DNA of 64,000 nucleotides, taken from positions 18,657 through 82,656 of the forward strand of contig VSOB01000004.1 in assembly GCA_009774625.1 (NCBI GenBank), given 5' to 3'. A program made the position numbers and the translations under genes. This DNA is from Lachnospiraceae bacterium (GTDB lineage: Bacteria; Bacillota; Clostridia; Lachnospirales; Lachnospiraceae). This document shows positions 42,983 through 51,109 of the stretch, piece by piece; positions within the stretch are counted from its first letter, which is position 1, and each line of letters begins with the position of its first letter. Under the pieces are notes generated by a model. That model ran no database searches and had not been told where the DNA came from. It was given only the letters and a program-made list of their open reading frames with translations.

Positions 42983-43744
42983 CTATTTGCTACACTGGAT
43001 AATGATATTTTCAGGCGCGGTTCCGGTCTTTCTTGTCACGATATCTTCTATCTGTGCACACTGGGCATCTGTCAGCGTATCCGCACTGACCACCACATCC
43101 ACACCGCTTTCACTGATGCTGACCACCACATCCTCAAATCCTTTTGCCTCCAAAAGAATTTCCGCTGCGGTTTCCTTTTCCGCGATGTCAGTAAGCTGAA
43201 TCATCCCTTCAATGGCGCTCTGTTTCTGTTCCTCGGAAACACTGGTACTGTTGATAATATCCAGCAATGTTTCCTTGTTTTTTGCCCGTGTCTGCTCCTT
43301 CATCAGTTTTGCGCCTGACATTGTTGTCACATTTGTTGTGGAAGTAAACACCGCCTCTCCCGGCGTATCCTCCTGTGTCACCTCATTCTGTGCCATTTCC
43401 TCAGACAGATAATCGGCAGAGGCTGTGATATCATCTGTATCCAGACTCTCAATGTCCTGGAATACCGACTCCTGCCCCGTATCCGCCGACGTCAGCGCCG
43501 CATCCGCCAGTTCCATATCCTCATCCGAAATTTCAAGGGAAGCAGACGAATACGTCTCTCCGGCCAAAGCAGCGTCCTCCAGCTCCAGGTCCTCTCCATT
43601 TTCCGCTACCACCGACTGCCCGGAGACATTCATCAGTTCTTCATCGCTCAATTTTGTTCCCGCAAAATTGAGATACCCTGCCACCGCTATCATAATAGCC
43701 AGTGCCGTAATCATGATCTGGTTCTTTTTCAGTACGTTTTTCAA
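42983..43744 (-). CDS. spoIIIAH: Stage III sporulation protein AH
   Basis: Mother-cell component of the SpoIIIA-SpoIIQ feeding-tube channel. The 253-residue protein has one N-terminal membrane segment (IMITALAIMIAVAGYLNFAG, about 10-29), a low-complexity acidic middle and a C-terminal ring-building domain that ends GTAPENIIIQCSK. The start is TTG with GGGGAG upstream. It is the last gene of the operon. Confidence 0.92.
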   Translation of the reverse strand: MKNVLKKNQIMITALAIMIAVAGYLNFAGTKLSDEELMNVSGQSVVAENGEDLELEDAALAGETYSSASLEISDEDMELADAALTSADTGQESVFQDIESLDTDDITASADYLSEEMAQNEVTQEDTPGEAVFTSTTNVTTMSGAKLMKEQTRAKNKETLLDIINSTSVSEEQKQSAIEGMIQLTDIAEKETAAEILLEAKGFEDVVVSISESGVDVVVSADTLTDAQCAQIEDIVTRKTGTAPENIIIQCSK

Positions 43745-43756
43745 GATATTCTCCCC

Positions 43757-44350
43757 TTACTTTGCCGTTTTCATTTTTGCTATTTTAATTTTATTCGCAT
43801 TGATCCCAAATAATGCCTGAATTGCTTCACTAATATTTGCCCTTACCGTTTCCACACCGCCGCCCTCTGCCAGCACAGCCACACCGCCCACTGCAGGCTG
43901 CATTTTTTTGCGTACATAGGGAATCTGCCTGCCCTGGGCATCCGTCACAAATACGGTGGACTCCTGACTGTCCATCTCACTGGTATTGCGGCTGCCTCCC
44001 GCCGCGTCGTTTTCCGTCATATTGGAACGGGCGGCAGGCCGGTCCTTTTCCACGATGTCCTCACCTGTGGACTCCAGTGTAATCATCACCTTAACCCGTC
44101 CCACTCCATCCATACAGGTAAGCAGCTCTTCCAGCTCCTGTTCCAGCCCCCTGACATAGGCGTCCGTATCCCACTGCTGTGCCGCCTGGCTGCTCTGGGC
44201 CTGCTGTTCCTTTGCCCCGGCTGACTCCGTATAGGATACGGTATCCTCATTCCCAGCTTTGGTATCCTCCTTTTTCACCGGAATGCAGACAATCAAAAGC
44301 AGCACACCGGCCAATGCAAAAATAATGAATTTTTCTTTTTTTTCACTCAA
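43757..44350 (-). CDS. spoIIIAG: Stage III sporulation protein AG
   Basis: Ring-forming channel protein of the SpoIIIA complex. A 197-residue protein with an N-terminal membrane segment (about 7-23, FIIFALAGVLLLIVCIP) and a C-terminal domain containing GVGRVKVMITLESTGED and GGGVETVRANISEAIQALFG. It begins with TTG, eight bases after GGAGGTGA, overlapping the spoIIIAF stop. Confidence 0.93.
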   Translation of the reverse strand: MSEKKEKFIIFALAGVLLLIVCIPVKKEDTKAGNEDTVSYTESAGAKEQQAQSSQAAQQWDTDAYVRGLEQELEELLTCMDGVGRVKVMITLESTGEDIVEKDRPAARSNMTENDAAGGSRNTSEMDSQESTVFVTDAQGRQIPYVRKKMQPAVGGVAVLAEGGGVETVRANISEAIQALFGINANKIKIAKMKTAK

Positions 44351-44930
44351 TCAGCTTCACCTCCAGCATGCTCTCTTCCACACCCAGCACATCTGCAAAC
44401 AAGACAGTCAACATTTGTCCGTTTCCTCCATCCGCCGGCCCGTCCGTCTCCTTTTGCAGACTGATCTCATCCACCTGTACCTTTCGGATCTCTGCTCCTG
44501 CCGGAGCCACCCGGATCCGTATCCGGCAGGTATTTTCTTCATCCATCCCGCTTTCTTCCGGAATATCCAGCACTTCCACTTTCTGCACCGTATATCCGTG
44601 CTGCTGCGCACACGGCTCCAGCTTATCCCTGATCTCCTCTCCGATCTGTGCCAGATAGTTTTCGGATGGCGTCATATCAAACGCCGGTTCCTGAACAGAA
44701 AGTTCCTGCAGCTTGTCCGTATAGGTGTTCATACAGGTCCTGTACTCCTCCCTGGCCCCGCTGTGAAACCATTCCACCAGTGGGATCACCAAAATAACAA
44801 GTGTCATGATCCCCACAAGAAATCTGAAATATTTCTCATAAGACGGATTGGGACGGAAATGGATCAGCGCCTGCGCCAGTATCATAAATACACTGGTCCG
44901 CTTTATGATTTCCATCAGATAGTCTTCCAT
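44343..44930 (-). CDS. spoIIIAF: Stage III sporulation protein AF
   Basis: A 195-residue protein with two N-terminal membrane segments (about 10-55) and a soluble C-terminal ring-building-like domain. The start ATG overlaps the spoIIIAE stop by one base (TAATG), so the longer reading frame upstream is not used. Confidence 0.9.
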   Translation of the reverse strand: MEDYLMEIIKRTSVFMILAQALIHFRPNPSYEKYFRFLVGIMTLVILVIPLVEWFHSGAREEYRTCMNTYTDKLQELSVQEPAFDMTPSENYLAQIGEEIRDKLEPCAQQHGYTVQKVEVLDIPEESGMDEENTCRIRIRVAPAGAEIRKVQVDEISLQKETDGPADGGNGQMLTVLFADVLGVEESMLEVKLIE

Positions 44931-45973
44931 TAAAATCCCCGATTCGTTGTCATAGCCGCTATGGCTATCATAATCAAAAACAGACCGCATGCAGTCAGTA
45001 CGATGCGAAGGACAAGCAGACTGCCCTCTCCCACCTGGTCCATACAGGAAGTGATCCTTCTGTCACTGACGATTCCCGCAAGCGCCGCCGAAAGTTTCAG
45101 CAGCATGGCGAGAATCCATATCTTAATTGCCGGCAATGCACACAACAGCACCAGCAGCAGCACCGCCAGAACGCCAATGCTGTTTTTAATCAGGACTGCG
45201 GAACCGATCACCAGCTCCGCCACACTGTCGCTGACCGTACCGATTCCCGGTATCAGGGCAATGGTTTTCTGCAAAGTGGACATTTTCATAGCATCTATTA
45301 CAGGTGTTATCATTGACTGTATCATGCTGATGCCGGTAATCACTGCAAAAAACAGCTTCAGCAGATAGCCAATGACCCGTTTCAGCAACTCCAGCAGCAT
45401 ATGCAGTTTTTCCTCCGCCCACAGGCCGTTCATAAACGTCAGAAAAATATAGACTTTGATCAGCGGCATCAGAAAAGCCGACAGCGCAGCTTCCATCACA
45501 TAAATCAGCATCAGTATAAACTGATAATATAAAAGTCCTGTGGTCACACCGCTGGCAGCTCCCACTGCCAGAAAATAGACCGGCATAAACAGCTTCATAA
45601 ACACCAGCATATCTGAAATCAGGGACTGGGCCGTATCTGTCACCGTGCCGAAGATACGAAGCAGCAGCAGAATCAAAAACAGATAGACAAAATAAAATCC
45701 GATGTCCGCAATCTGTTTGTTTTCAAACAAATCCGTCAGATTCATCAAAAGGGCCGCCAGAATCCCCACACATAAAAGCATCACTACAACCCTGGAAAAA
45801 CTCTGAAACTCTCCCTGCATGATCTGTGCCAGATCCTGAAAACATAACTGAAGGGCACCTGTAACATCCCCTGAAAGAAGCAGTCTGAGCATCTCCTGCA
45901 GATCCACCTCACAGCCCGGAAACAGGCTGCTGATTTGATTGTTCAATCCATTGATTTCCTCTGTCAGATCCAT
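44930..45973 (-). CDS. spoIIIAE: Stage III sporulation protein AE, without the usual signal peptide
   Basis: A polytopic membrane protein, 347 residues, with about seven hydrophobic segments. Conserved stretches include PVYFLAVGAASGVTTGLLYY and IPGIGTVSDSVAELVIGSAV. The gene starts MDLTEEINGLNN three bases after spoIIIAD with AAGGGG as ribosome site. B. subtilis SpoIIIAE has about 400 residues and a cleavable signal peptide, which is missing here. It is thought to be a core channel component. Confidence 0.9.
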   Translation of the reverse strand: MDLTEEINGLNNQISSLFPGCEVDLQEMLRLLLSGDVTGALQLCFQDLAQIMQGEFQSFSRVVVMLLCVGILAALLMNLTDLFENKQIADIGFYFVYLFLILLLLRIFGTVTDTAQSLISDMLVFMKLFMPVYFLAVGAASGVTTGLLYYQFILMLIYVMEAALSAFLMPLIKVYIFLTFMNGLWAEEKLHMLLELLKRVIGYLLKLFFAVITGISMIQSMITPVIDAMKMSTLQKTIALIPGIGTVSDSVAELVIGSAVLIKNSIGVLAVLLLVLLCALPAIKIWILAMLLKLSAALAGIVSDRRITSCMDQVGEGSLLVLRIVLTACGLFLIMIAIAAMTTNRGF

Positions 45974-45976
45974 TTG

Positions 45977-46363
45977 TTACCCCTTGAAATTCTGAATCGT
46001 CTGGATCACTGAAAGCAGAATCGGAAGCCCGGTCAGAAGTACCATTACCTTTCCGAAAATCTCAATCTGCCCGCCCACTGCACCGTATCCCGCATCCCGG
46101 CAGATTCCGGCGCAAAATTCACAAATATAGGTAATACCCACTATCTTCAGTAAAATAGCCAGAAATCCGTTGTCCGCCGATATCACCGACTGAAACCGCT
46201 GTACCTCATCCATAAACACTGCCAGATTCTGTATGGTAATTCCAAAGATCAAAAGGCCGGTGATCACCCCGATGTAAACACTGTACTCCGCCTTTATCGT
46301 CCGGAAAAAAACAGCCAGAAGTACACCGGTGATACCGATTGCCCCGATTTTTACGATGTCCAT
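45977..46363 (-). CDS. spoIIIAD: Stage III sporulation protein AD
   Basis: A 128-residue protein with about four hydrophobic segments (IGAIGITGVLLAVFF, then YIGVITGLLIFGI, and others). It is a conserved small membrane component of the SpoIIIA complex. AGGGAGG precedes the ATG. Located eight bases after spoIIIAC. Confidence 0.92.
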   Translation of the reverse strand: MDIVKIGAIGITGVLLAVFFRTIKAEYSVYIGVITGLLIFGITIQNLAVFMDEVQRFQSVISADNGFLAILLKIVGITYICEFCAGICRDAGYGAVGGQIEIFGKVMVLLTGLPILLSVIQTIQNFKG

Positions 46364-46371
46364 AGTCCTCC

Positions 46372-46566
46372 CTAAATCTGAAATAAATTCCGTATGGTTT
46401 CAAACAGGTCTGCCACATAGGGGACAATCCATGACAAAACCAGAATCAATCCTGCCAGACTGACCAGAAACGCATGTTCCTCCCTTCCGCTGTGCTTCAG
46501 TACCTGGCTTAATATTGTGACCAGAATCCCCACTGCCGCAATTTTAAAAATCAGACCTATGCCCAT
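46372..46566 (-). CDS. spoIIIAC: Stage III sporulation protein AC
   Basis: A 64-residue membrane protein (GLIFKIAAVGILVTILSQVL and AFLVSLAGLILVLSWIVP). The reading frame extends further upstream through spoIIIAB, but the ATG at 46566 follows GGGAGG and gives the normal 64-residue length. Confidence 0.92.
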   Translation of the reverse strand: MGIGLIFKIAAVGILVTILSQVLKHSGREEHAFLVSLAGLILVLSWIVPYVADLFETIRNLFQI

Positions 46567-46583
46567 TTTTTCCTCCCGGTCTT

Positions 46584-47102
46584 TCATAATAATATGATGA
46601 CAAGCAGCAGGCCTCCCATTACGCCGAAGCTCATAATCATCTTTTCCCGTTCTGCTCTGTGCGCTTCCAGAGTCCCTATTTTCTCTGATAAAGCAGCCAG
46701 TTGATTGTCTATTGCCTGCTCTTGCAGTTCCCGGTCCGCACACCCCAGGCTTCTGGCAAATCCGGTGAGAAACATCTTGTCCTCTTTGTTCAGAGGAAAC
46801 TGTTCAAACCAATCCAGAGCCTGCTCTTCCCAAATCTGCGGCAGGGGTTTTCCTGTATTTTGCTCTGCCTCCTCAAAGATAGCGGTAAGCAGTCCGGAAA
46901 AAGGCGGCTGCATAGACTGTGCCACCATCCTGCACGCTTCCGGGACGGCGGCCAGACAATACCCCACCTGACTGGCAAGCAGCTCATACATCCGTTTCAT
47001 CTCCTGCAGGCCGAGCAGTCGCTCCCGCATCTCTCTGCAGCAGCAGACGCTGTAACCCACTGTGCCAAGCAGCAGAAAAACCGCCCCTAAAAACCGGAAC
47101 AT
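46584..47102 (-). CDS. spoIIIAB: Stage III sporulation protein AB
   Basis: A 172-residue protein with an N-terminal membrane segment and C-terminal hydrophobic tail (MIMSFGVMGGLLLVIILL). SpoIIIAB resembles GspF-type secretion proteins and is required for engulfed forespore signalling. Its start overlaps spoIIIAA by 16 bases. Confidence 0.92.
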   Translation of the reverse strand: MFRFLGAVFLLLGTVGYSVCCCREMRERLLGLQEMKRMYELLASQVGYCLAAVPEACRMVAQSMQPPFSGLLTAIFEEAEQNTGKPLPQIWEEQALDWFEQFPLNKEDKMFLTGFARSLGCADRELQEQAIDNQLAALSEKIGTLEAHRAEREKMIMSFGVMGGLLLVIILL

Positions 47103-48040
47103 AAGGCAAATTCCTCATTAAAAATCCCTTCCACAAAACCGTTTCCCCTGTTTCGCCCAAGCAGGATAAACCGCCTGAATTCCCCAAGTTCCAGCAGATC
47201 CTTTATGTATCTTTTTCCTCTGACCTCTTCCATACTGCTGCCATGTACCGTCACGATCAGACTGCTGCCGCACTGCAGCACCTGAAGCAGAGCCTGTACA
47301 TCTTCCGGACTGCCGATCTCATCCACCGCCACCACCTGCGGGGCCATAGAACGAATCAGCATCATCATGCCTGCCGCTTTGGGACATCCGTCCAGCACAT
47401 CCGTCCGGATCCCCACTCTGTTCTGAGCGATTCCCATATAACATCCTGCGATTTCCGAACGTTCATCCACCACACCGACACACAGCCCCGCGCCATGAGG
47501 ATTTCCGTCTGAAACCTGACGCACAATATCTCTGAGCAGGGTTGTCTTACCGCAGCCCGGCGGTGATACGATCATACCGCTTAAAAAACGGCCTTTTTCA
47601 TAAAGAAACGGCATCACCGAATCTGCCGCACCTATTACCTCATGGGCAATCCTGATATTCAGATAGGAAATATGCTTCAGCCGTTTCACTCTTCCGCCTT
47701 CCTCTGCCACAACCTGTCCCGCCACACCGATGCGGTGGCCTCCCGGCACGGTCAGAAAACCCTGTCGCAGCTCTTCTTCAAACGCATACACGGAATATCG
47801 GCAGATATGATTTAAAATACCTTCCAGTTCCTTTCTTCCGATATAGTATGCCTGTGCTATGTCATCTGTCATACTGCCGTCCCTGGCAAGAAAGCACTCT
47901 CTCCGCCCAAGACGCAGCAGTACCGGACCGTCCGCCCGCAGCCGAATCTCCTGTAAAAAAGCGGCCTGAGCCGCTGTATGCTCCCACACGCCCCGCAGAT
48001 AATCGGGAAACAGTCCCAGTATATCCTCTCCGTCTTTCAT
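47087..48040 (-). CDS. spoIIIAA: Stage III sporulation protein AA (ATPase)
   Basis: The secretion-type ATPase of the SpoIIIA apparatus. 317 residues with Walker A SPPGCGKTTLLRD (about 155-167) and a Walker B-type QVVAVDEIGSPEDV. The GTG three codons earlier overlaps the AGAGGTG ribosome site, so ATG at 48040 is chosen. It is the first gene of spoIIIAA-AH and sits behind a sigma-E-like promoter. Confidence 0.94.
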   Translation of the reverse strand: MKDGEDILGLFPDYLRGVWEHTAAQAAFLQEIRLRADGPVLLRLGRRECFLARDGSMTDDIAQAYYIGRKELEGILNHICRYSVYAFEEELRQGFLTVPGGHRIGVAGQVVAEEGGRVKRLKHISYLNIRIAHEVIGAADSVMPFLYEKGRFLSGMIVSPPGCGKTTLLRDIVRQVSDGNPHGAGLCVGVVDERSEIAGCYMGIAQNRVGIRTDVLDGCPKAAGMMMLIRSMAPQVVAVDEIGSPEDVQALLQVLQCGSSLIVTVHGSSMEEVRGKRYIKDLLELGEFRRFILLGRNRGNGFVEGIFNEEFALCSGF

Positions 48041-48060
48041 AGCCTTCACCTCTTTATCTC

Positions 48061-48089
48061 AATATATGAACGGAATCCAAAGTTATGAC
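48061..48089 (-). promoter_or_regulatory. Sigma-E-like promoter of the spoIIIA operon
   Basis: On the minus strand: -35 GTCATAA, 14-base spacer, -10 CATATATT. This matches the mother-cell sigma-E pattern (ATA in the -35, CATA in the -10, about 14 bases apart). It lies about 20 bases before the spoIIIAA ATG. spoIIIA is sigma-E controlled in B. subtilis. Confidence 0.7.
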
Positions 48090-48127
48090 TGTTTTCAAAA
48101 AAATACAAAATTTATCCAAAATATCTC

Positions 48128-48156
48128 TGGACACATGGAGCATATGGTGCTATGAT
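48128..48156 (+). promoter_or_regulatory. Sigma-A-type promoter of the glycyl-radical gene
   Basis: On the plus strand: -35 TGGACA, 17-base spacer, -10 TATGAT. About 57 bases before the start codon. It is divergent from the spoIIIA promoter. Confidence 0.75.
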
Positions 48157-48165
48157 ACATATATA

Positions 48166-48181
48166 AACAGTAACTGTTACT
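48166..48181. promoter_or_regulatory. Inverted repeat at the transcription start of the glycyl-radical gene
   Basis: AACAGTAACTGTTACT holds two overlapping symmetrical elements (AACAGT-A-ACTGTT and AGTAAC-T-GTTACT). It begins ten bases after the -10 box, covering the expected +1 region. A candidate operator for a redox or anaerobic regulator. No known consensus was matched. Confidence 0.5.
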
Positions 48182-48213
48182 ATTATTAATAATTTTTAAA
48201 AGGAGAGAGTATT

Positions 48214-48456
48214 ATGGCAGTGAACACAGCACAGGTAGATAATCTGGTATCTTTATTAGACGGTTATGCAACAAAGGGCGGCCATCATCTGAATGTTAAT
48301 GTATTGAACAGAGATATGCTGCTGGATGCTCAGAAGCATCCTGAAAATTATCCTCAGCTTACCATCCGTGTATCCGGCTACGCAGTAAACTTTATTAAAT
48401 TAACACCGGAACAGCAGGCAGATGTCATTTCCAGAACATTCCATGAATCTGTATAA
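48214..48456 (+). CDS. Autonomous glycyl radical cofactor-like protein (GrcA/YfiD type)
   Basis: An 80-residue stand-alone version of the C-terminal glycyl-radical domain of pyruvate formate-lyase. Residues 51-80 contain IRVSG55YAVNF and LTPEQQADVISRTFHES, nearly the PFL consensus, with G55 as the predicted radical site; VNVLNRDMLLDAQKHPE upstream is also PFL-like. E. coli GrcA (127 residues) restores PFL after oxygen damages its own radical glycine. This shorter form has no N-terminal extension. No PFL or activase gene is in the window. AAAAGGAGAG precedes the ATG. Confidence 0.9.
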   Translation: MAVNTAQVDNLVSLLDGYATKGGHHLNVNVLNRDMLLDAQKHPENYPQLTIRVSGYAVNFIKLTPEQQADVISRTFHESV

Positions 48457-48504
48457 ATCTTCCAATTTTTTCTATGTCAGGTCTGTAATCCCATCCTGAC
48501 ACAG

Positions 48505-48567
48505 AAAAAAGGAGCTGTCGTACCGATTTGCCTCTCATCAGGCAGTCAGTAGACAGCTCCTTTTTTT
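48505..48567 (+). terminator. Rho-independent terminator of the glycyl-radical gene
   Basis: A 15-bp stem (AAAAAAGGAGCTGTC at 48505-48519, complement at 48552-48566) followed by a run of T. The 32-base loop contains a smaller GCCT/AGGC hairpin. A further seven-base inverted repeat (TGTCAGG/CCTGACA) precedes it at 48475-48501. Confidence 0.85.
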
Positions 48568-48626
48568 GTGATCCGGGAAACGCCGCTGGCAGAGAATCCT
48601 GCGTGCAGGATTCATGTTATTCATGG

Positions 48627-48659
48627 CAATAGAAAATTCACGCGGCGTACTTTCTATTG
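48627..48659. repeat. ACAATAGAAAG hairpin element, copy 3 (after lgt)
   Basis: Arms CAATAGAAA and TTTCTATTG enclose an inner CGC/GCG stem; the centre is diverged from copies 1 and 2. It ends six bases from the lgt stop on the minus strand. It may act as lgt terminator. Confidence 0.7.
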
Positions 48660-48665
48660 TTCACT

Positions 48666-49583
48666 TCAATCATCATTTGTTTCCTGAGAAGTCATCATAC
48701 GGCTCTCCTGCCTCTCTTCTTTTTTTCCCTGCCTTCTTCTCACTATGATTTCTACAATCAATGCAAATATTACCAGCAGCCCTGCCAGCACCTGGGAAAC
48801 CGCTATATCTGTATGTCCAATCAGCAACTGGTCGGTGCGCAGCCCCTCAATCACACATCTGCCCAGGCCATAGCCTCCCAGATAGAGAAGCGCCACCTCT
48901 CCTTCAAACTTTTTATGCTTGCGATAGGCCATCAAACATATCAATACCAGCAGATTCCATGCACTTTCATATAAAAAGGTGGGATGTACCTGAATATAAT
49001 TGGTGCCTTCCACAATATGGGCGGAAAGCTCCGCCGAAATATCCCAGGGACGCACTGCATCAATGGGCAGCCGCATAGCGAACAGGCTGTCCGTATACTG
49101 TCCAAAGGCCTCCCTGTTCATAAAATTGCCCCATCTGCCGATGATCTGTCCGAGAATCAAGCCCACAATCCCGGTATCACAGAGCCGCAGGAAAGACAGT
49201 TTCTTTATATGACAGTAAATGCCTGCCGTAAGAAACGCCGCAATCACCGTGCCGTAAATCGCCAGTCCGCCGTGACGCAGATTGAAGATTTCCAGCAAAT
49301 TATCTTTATACATATCCCAGGAAAAGACCACATAATAAATACGGGAACCAAGAATACAGAAAAAAATGGCGTACAGGGCAAAATCCCAGTAGACCTCCGG
49401 ATCCTGGCCTGTCACCTTTGCTTCCCGCACTGCCATCAGAACCCCCAGGACTACCCCAAGACCGATAATCATTCCATAGAAAGCAATGGAAAATCCAAAT
49501 ACCGTTATGGTCTTAGGCACATTTTCCAGATACAGCTGCAGATGGGGAAATGCAATATCCCCCACATCCATGATTTCCTTCAT
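48666..49583 (-). CDS. lgt: Prolipoprotein diacylglyceryl transferase
   Basis: Transfers diacylglycerol to the lipobox cysteine of lipoproteins in the membrane. The 305-residue protein has about seven transmembrane segments and the Lgt signature GRWGNFMNREAFGQ near residue 150. AAGGAGG precedes the ATG. It would process the transglutaminase-like lipoprotein in this window. Confidence 0.94.
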   Translation of the reverse strand: MKEIMDVGDIAFPHLQLYLENVPKTITVFGFSIAFYGMIIGLGVVLGVLMAVREAKVTGQDPEVYWDFALYAIFFCILGSRIYYVVFSWDMYKDNLLEIFNLRHGGLAIYGTVIAAFLTAGIYCHIKKLSFLRLCDTGIVGLILGQIIGRWGNFMNREAFGQYTDSLFAMRLPIDAVRPWDISAELSAHIVEGTNYIQVHPTFLYESAWNLLVLICLMAYRKHKKFEGEVALLYLGGYGLGRCVIEGLRTDQLLIGHTDIAVSQVLAGLLVIFALIVEIIVRRRQGKKEERQESRMMTSQETNDD

Positions 49584-49615
49584 TGTATCCTCCTTTTTTT
49601 CACCTGCACTGCCGG

Positions 49616-50716
49616 TTACACATTAAACCGGAACAAGATGACATCTCCGTCCTTCACCACATACTCTTTGCCTTCCATGCCCACAAGTCCCTTCTCTCTG
49701 GCGGCTGCCAGAGAACCTTGTTCCAGCAGATCTTTATAGTTTACCACCTCGGCCTTGATAAAGCCACGCTCAAAATCAGAGTGAATTTTTCCCGCTGCCT
49801 GAGGCGCCTTTGTTCCGATCTGAATGGTCCATGCTCTTGTCTCATCCTCTCCTGCCGTCAGAAAGCTCTGCAGCCCAAGCAGACGATAGCTGGCCCTGAT
49901 CAGCTTTTCCAGTCCTGATTCCTCCAGTCCCAGATCCTCCAGAAACATGGCCTTTTCTTCTTCCTCCAGCTCTGCGATCTCCTGCTCGATCTGGGCACAG
50001 ATGACAAATACTTCACTGCCTGTCTTTTTAGCAAATTCACGAACTGCCAGAACCCCCTGATTGCCTGCGCCGTCATCCGACAGATCTTCCTCGCCCACAT
50101 TGGCGGCAAAAATCACCGGCTTGGCTGTCAGCAGATGGTAATTCCAAAACAGGGTACACTCTTCCTCATCCAGATCCGCTTCAAATCCCATCGCCAGACA
50201 GCCGCTCTCCAGATGGGCTTTAAGACGGTTTAACAGTTCCAGCTCTCTGGCCTGTATCTTGTCCATTCTGGCCCCTTTCGATACCTTAGCAATCCTTCTT
50301 TCCAAAATCTCAAGATCGGAAAAGATCAGTTCCAGATTGATCGTCTCAATATCCCTGAGAGGATCCACGCTGCCGTCCACATGCACCACATTGTCATCCG
50401 CAAAGCACCTGACCACATGCACCACCGCATCCACTTCCCGGATATTGCTGAGAAACTGATTACCCAGTCCCTCTCCTTTTGATGCCCCCCTGACCAGACC
50501 GGCTATATCCACAAACTCAATCACTGCCGGCGTCACCTTTTTGGAATGATACATATCCCCCAAAAGCCGGAGACGCTTATCCGGCACAGCCACGATTCCC
50601 ACATTCGGATCTATGGTGCAGAACGGATAATTGGCCGACTCTGCACCGGCCTTTGTCAACGAGTTAAACAATGTGCTTTTTCCCACATTCGGCAGTCCTA
50701 CAATCCCTAATTTCAT
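49616..50716 (-). CDS. ychF: YchF/OLA1-family P-loop ATPase
   Basis: A 366-residue Obg-like protein: G1 GLPNVGKSTLFN (7-18), G3 DIAGLVRGASKGEGLGNQFL, and a C-terminal TGS domain. YchF binds ribosomes and prefers ATP. The ATG at 50716 begins MKLGIVGLPNVGKS and follows AAGGAT; the 24-codon upstream extension is unlikely. Confidence 0.94.
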   Translation of the reverse strand: MKLGIVGLPNVGKSTLFNSLTKAGAESANYPFCTIDPNVGIVAVPDKRLRLLGDMYHSKKVTPAVIEFVDIAGLVRGASKGEGLGNQFLSNIREVDAVVHVVRCFADDNVVHVDGSVDPLRDIETINLELIFSDLEILERRIAKVSKGARMDKIQARELELLNRLKAHLESGCLAMGFEADLDEEECTLFWNYHLLTAKPVIFAANVGEEDLSDDGAGNQGVLAVREFAKKTGSEVFVICAQIEQEIAELEEEEKAMFLEDLGLEESGLEKLIRASYRLLGLQSFLTAGEDETRAWTIQIGTKAPQAAGKIHSDFERGFIKAEVVNYKDLLEQGSLAAAREKGLVGMEGKEYVVKDGDVILFRFNV

Positions 50717-50815
50717 TTTTATCCTTACCCACCCAGAAATCCTTAAACATAAAGCATTTCTGCCTTTCTCTTTATTTTTATTACACAAATTCCATACTCA
50801 AATGTGCAGCTGACT

Positions 50816-51082
50816 CTATTGACTGATAATATATCTTCTAAAGACAAAATATAGCAAGCGAAACGCTATGCCATACACAACAGTAAAAAAACCAATGCTG
50901 CAAAGCGCATCACCAATCCCTAAGCTGACGGCATATTGAATCTGTAATTCAAGCGGCGGGTCCTGGTAAGGGATTCCGGCCTTTATGACCTCATAATAGG
51001 CCCCGATTGCAAAAATGATGACTCCGGCTAAAACCGCGGCGCCGCTTATCCTGTAAAATACACTTTTGATTTTTCCTGTCAT
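50816..51082 (-). CDS. Small two-helix membrane protein
   Basis: An 88-residue protein with two hydrophobic segments (about 13-28, GAAVLAGVIIFAIGAY; about 60-82, IGFFTVVYGIAFRLLYFVF). It has basic residues at both ends. Family not recognised. AGGAGGGG precedes the ATG. It lies between rsgA and ychF with room for separate control. Confidence 0.7.
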   Translation of the reverse strand: MTGKIKSVFYRISGAAVLAGVIIFAIGAYYEVIKAGIPYQDPPLELQIQYAVSLGIGDALCSIGFFTVVYGIAFRLLYFVFRRYIISQ

Positions 51083-51109
51083 AACTGCCCCCTCCTGGCG
51101 TCCTTTCAG

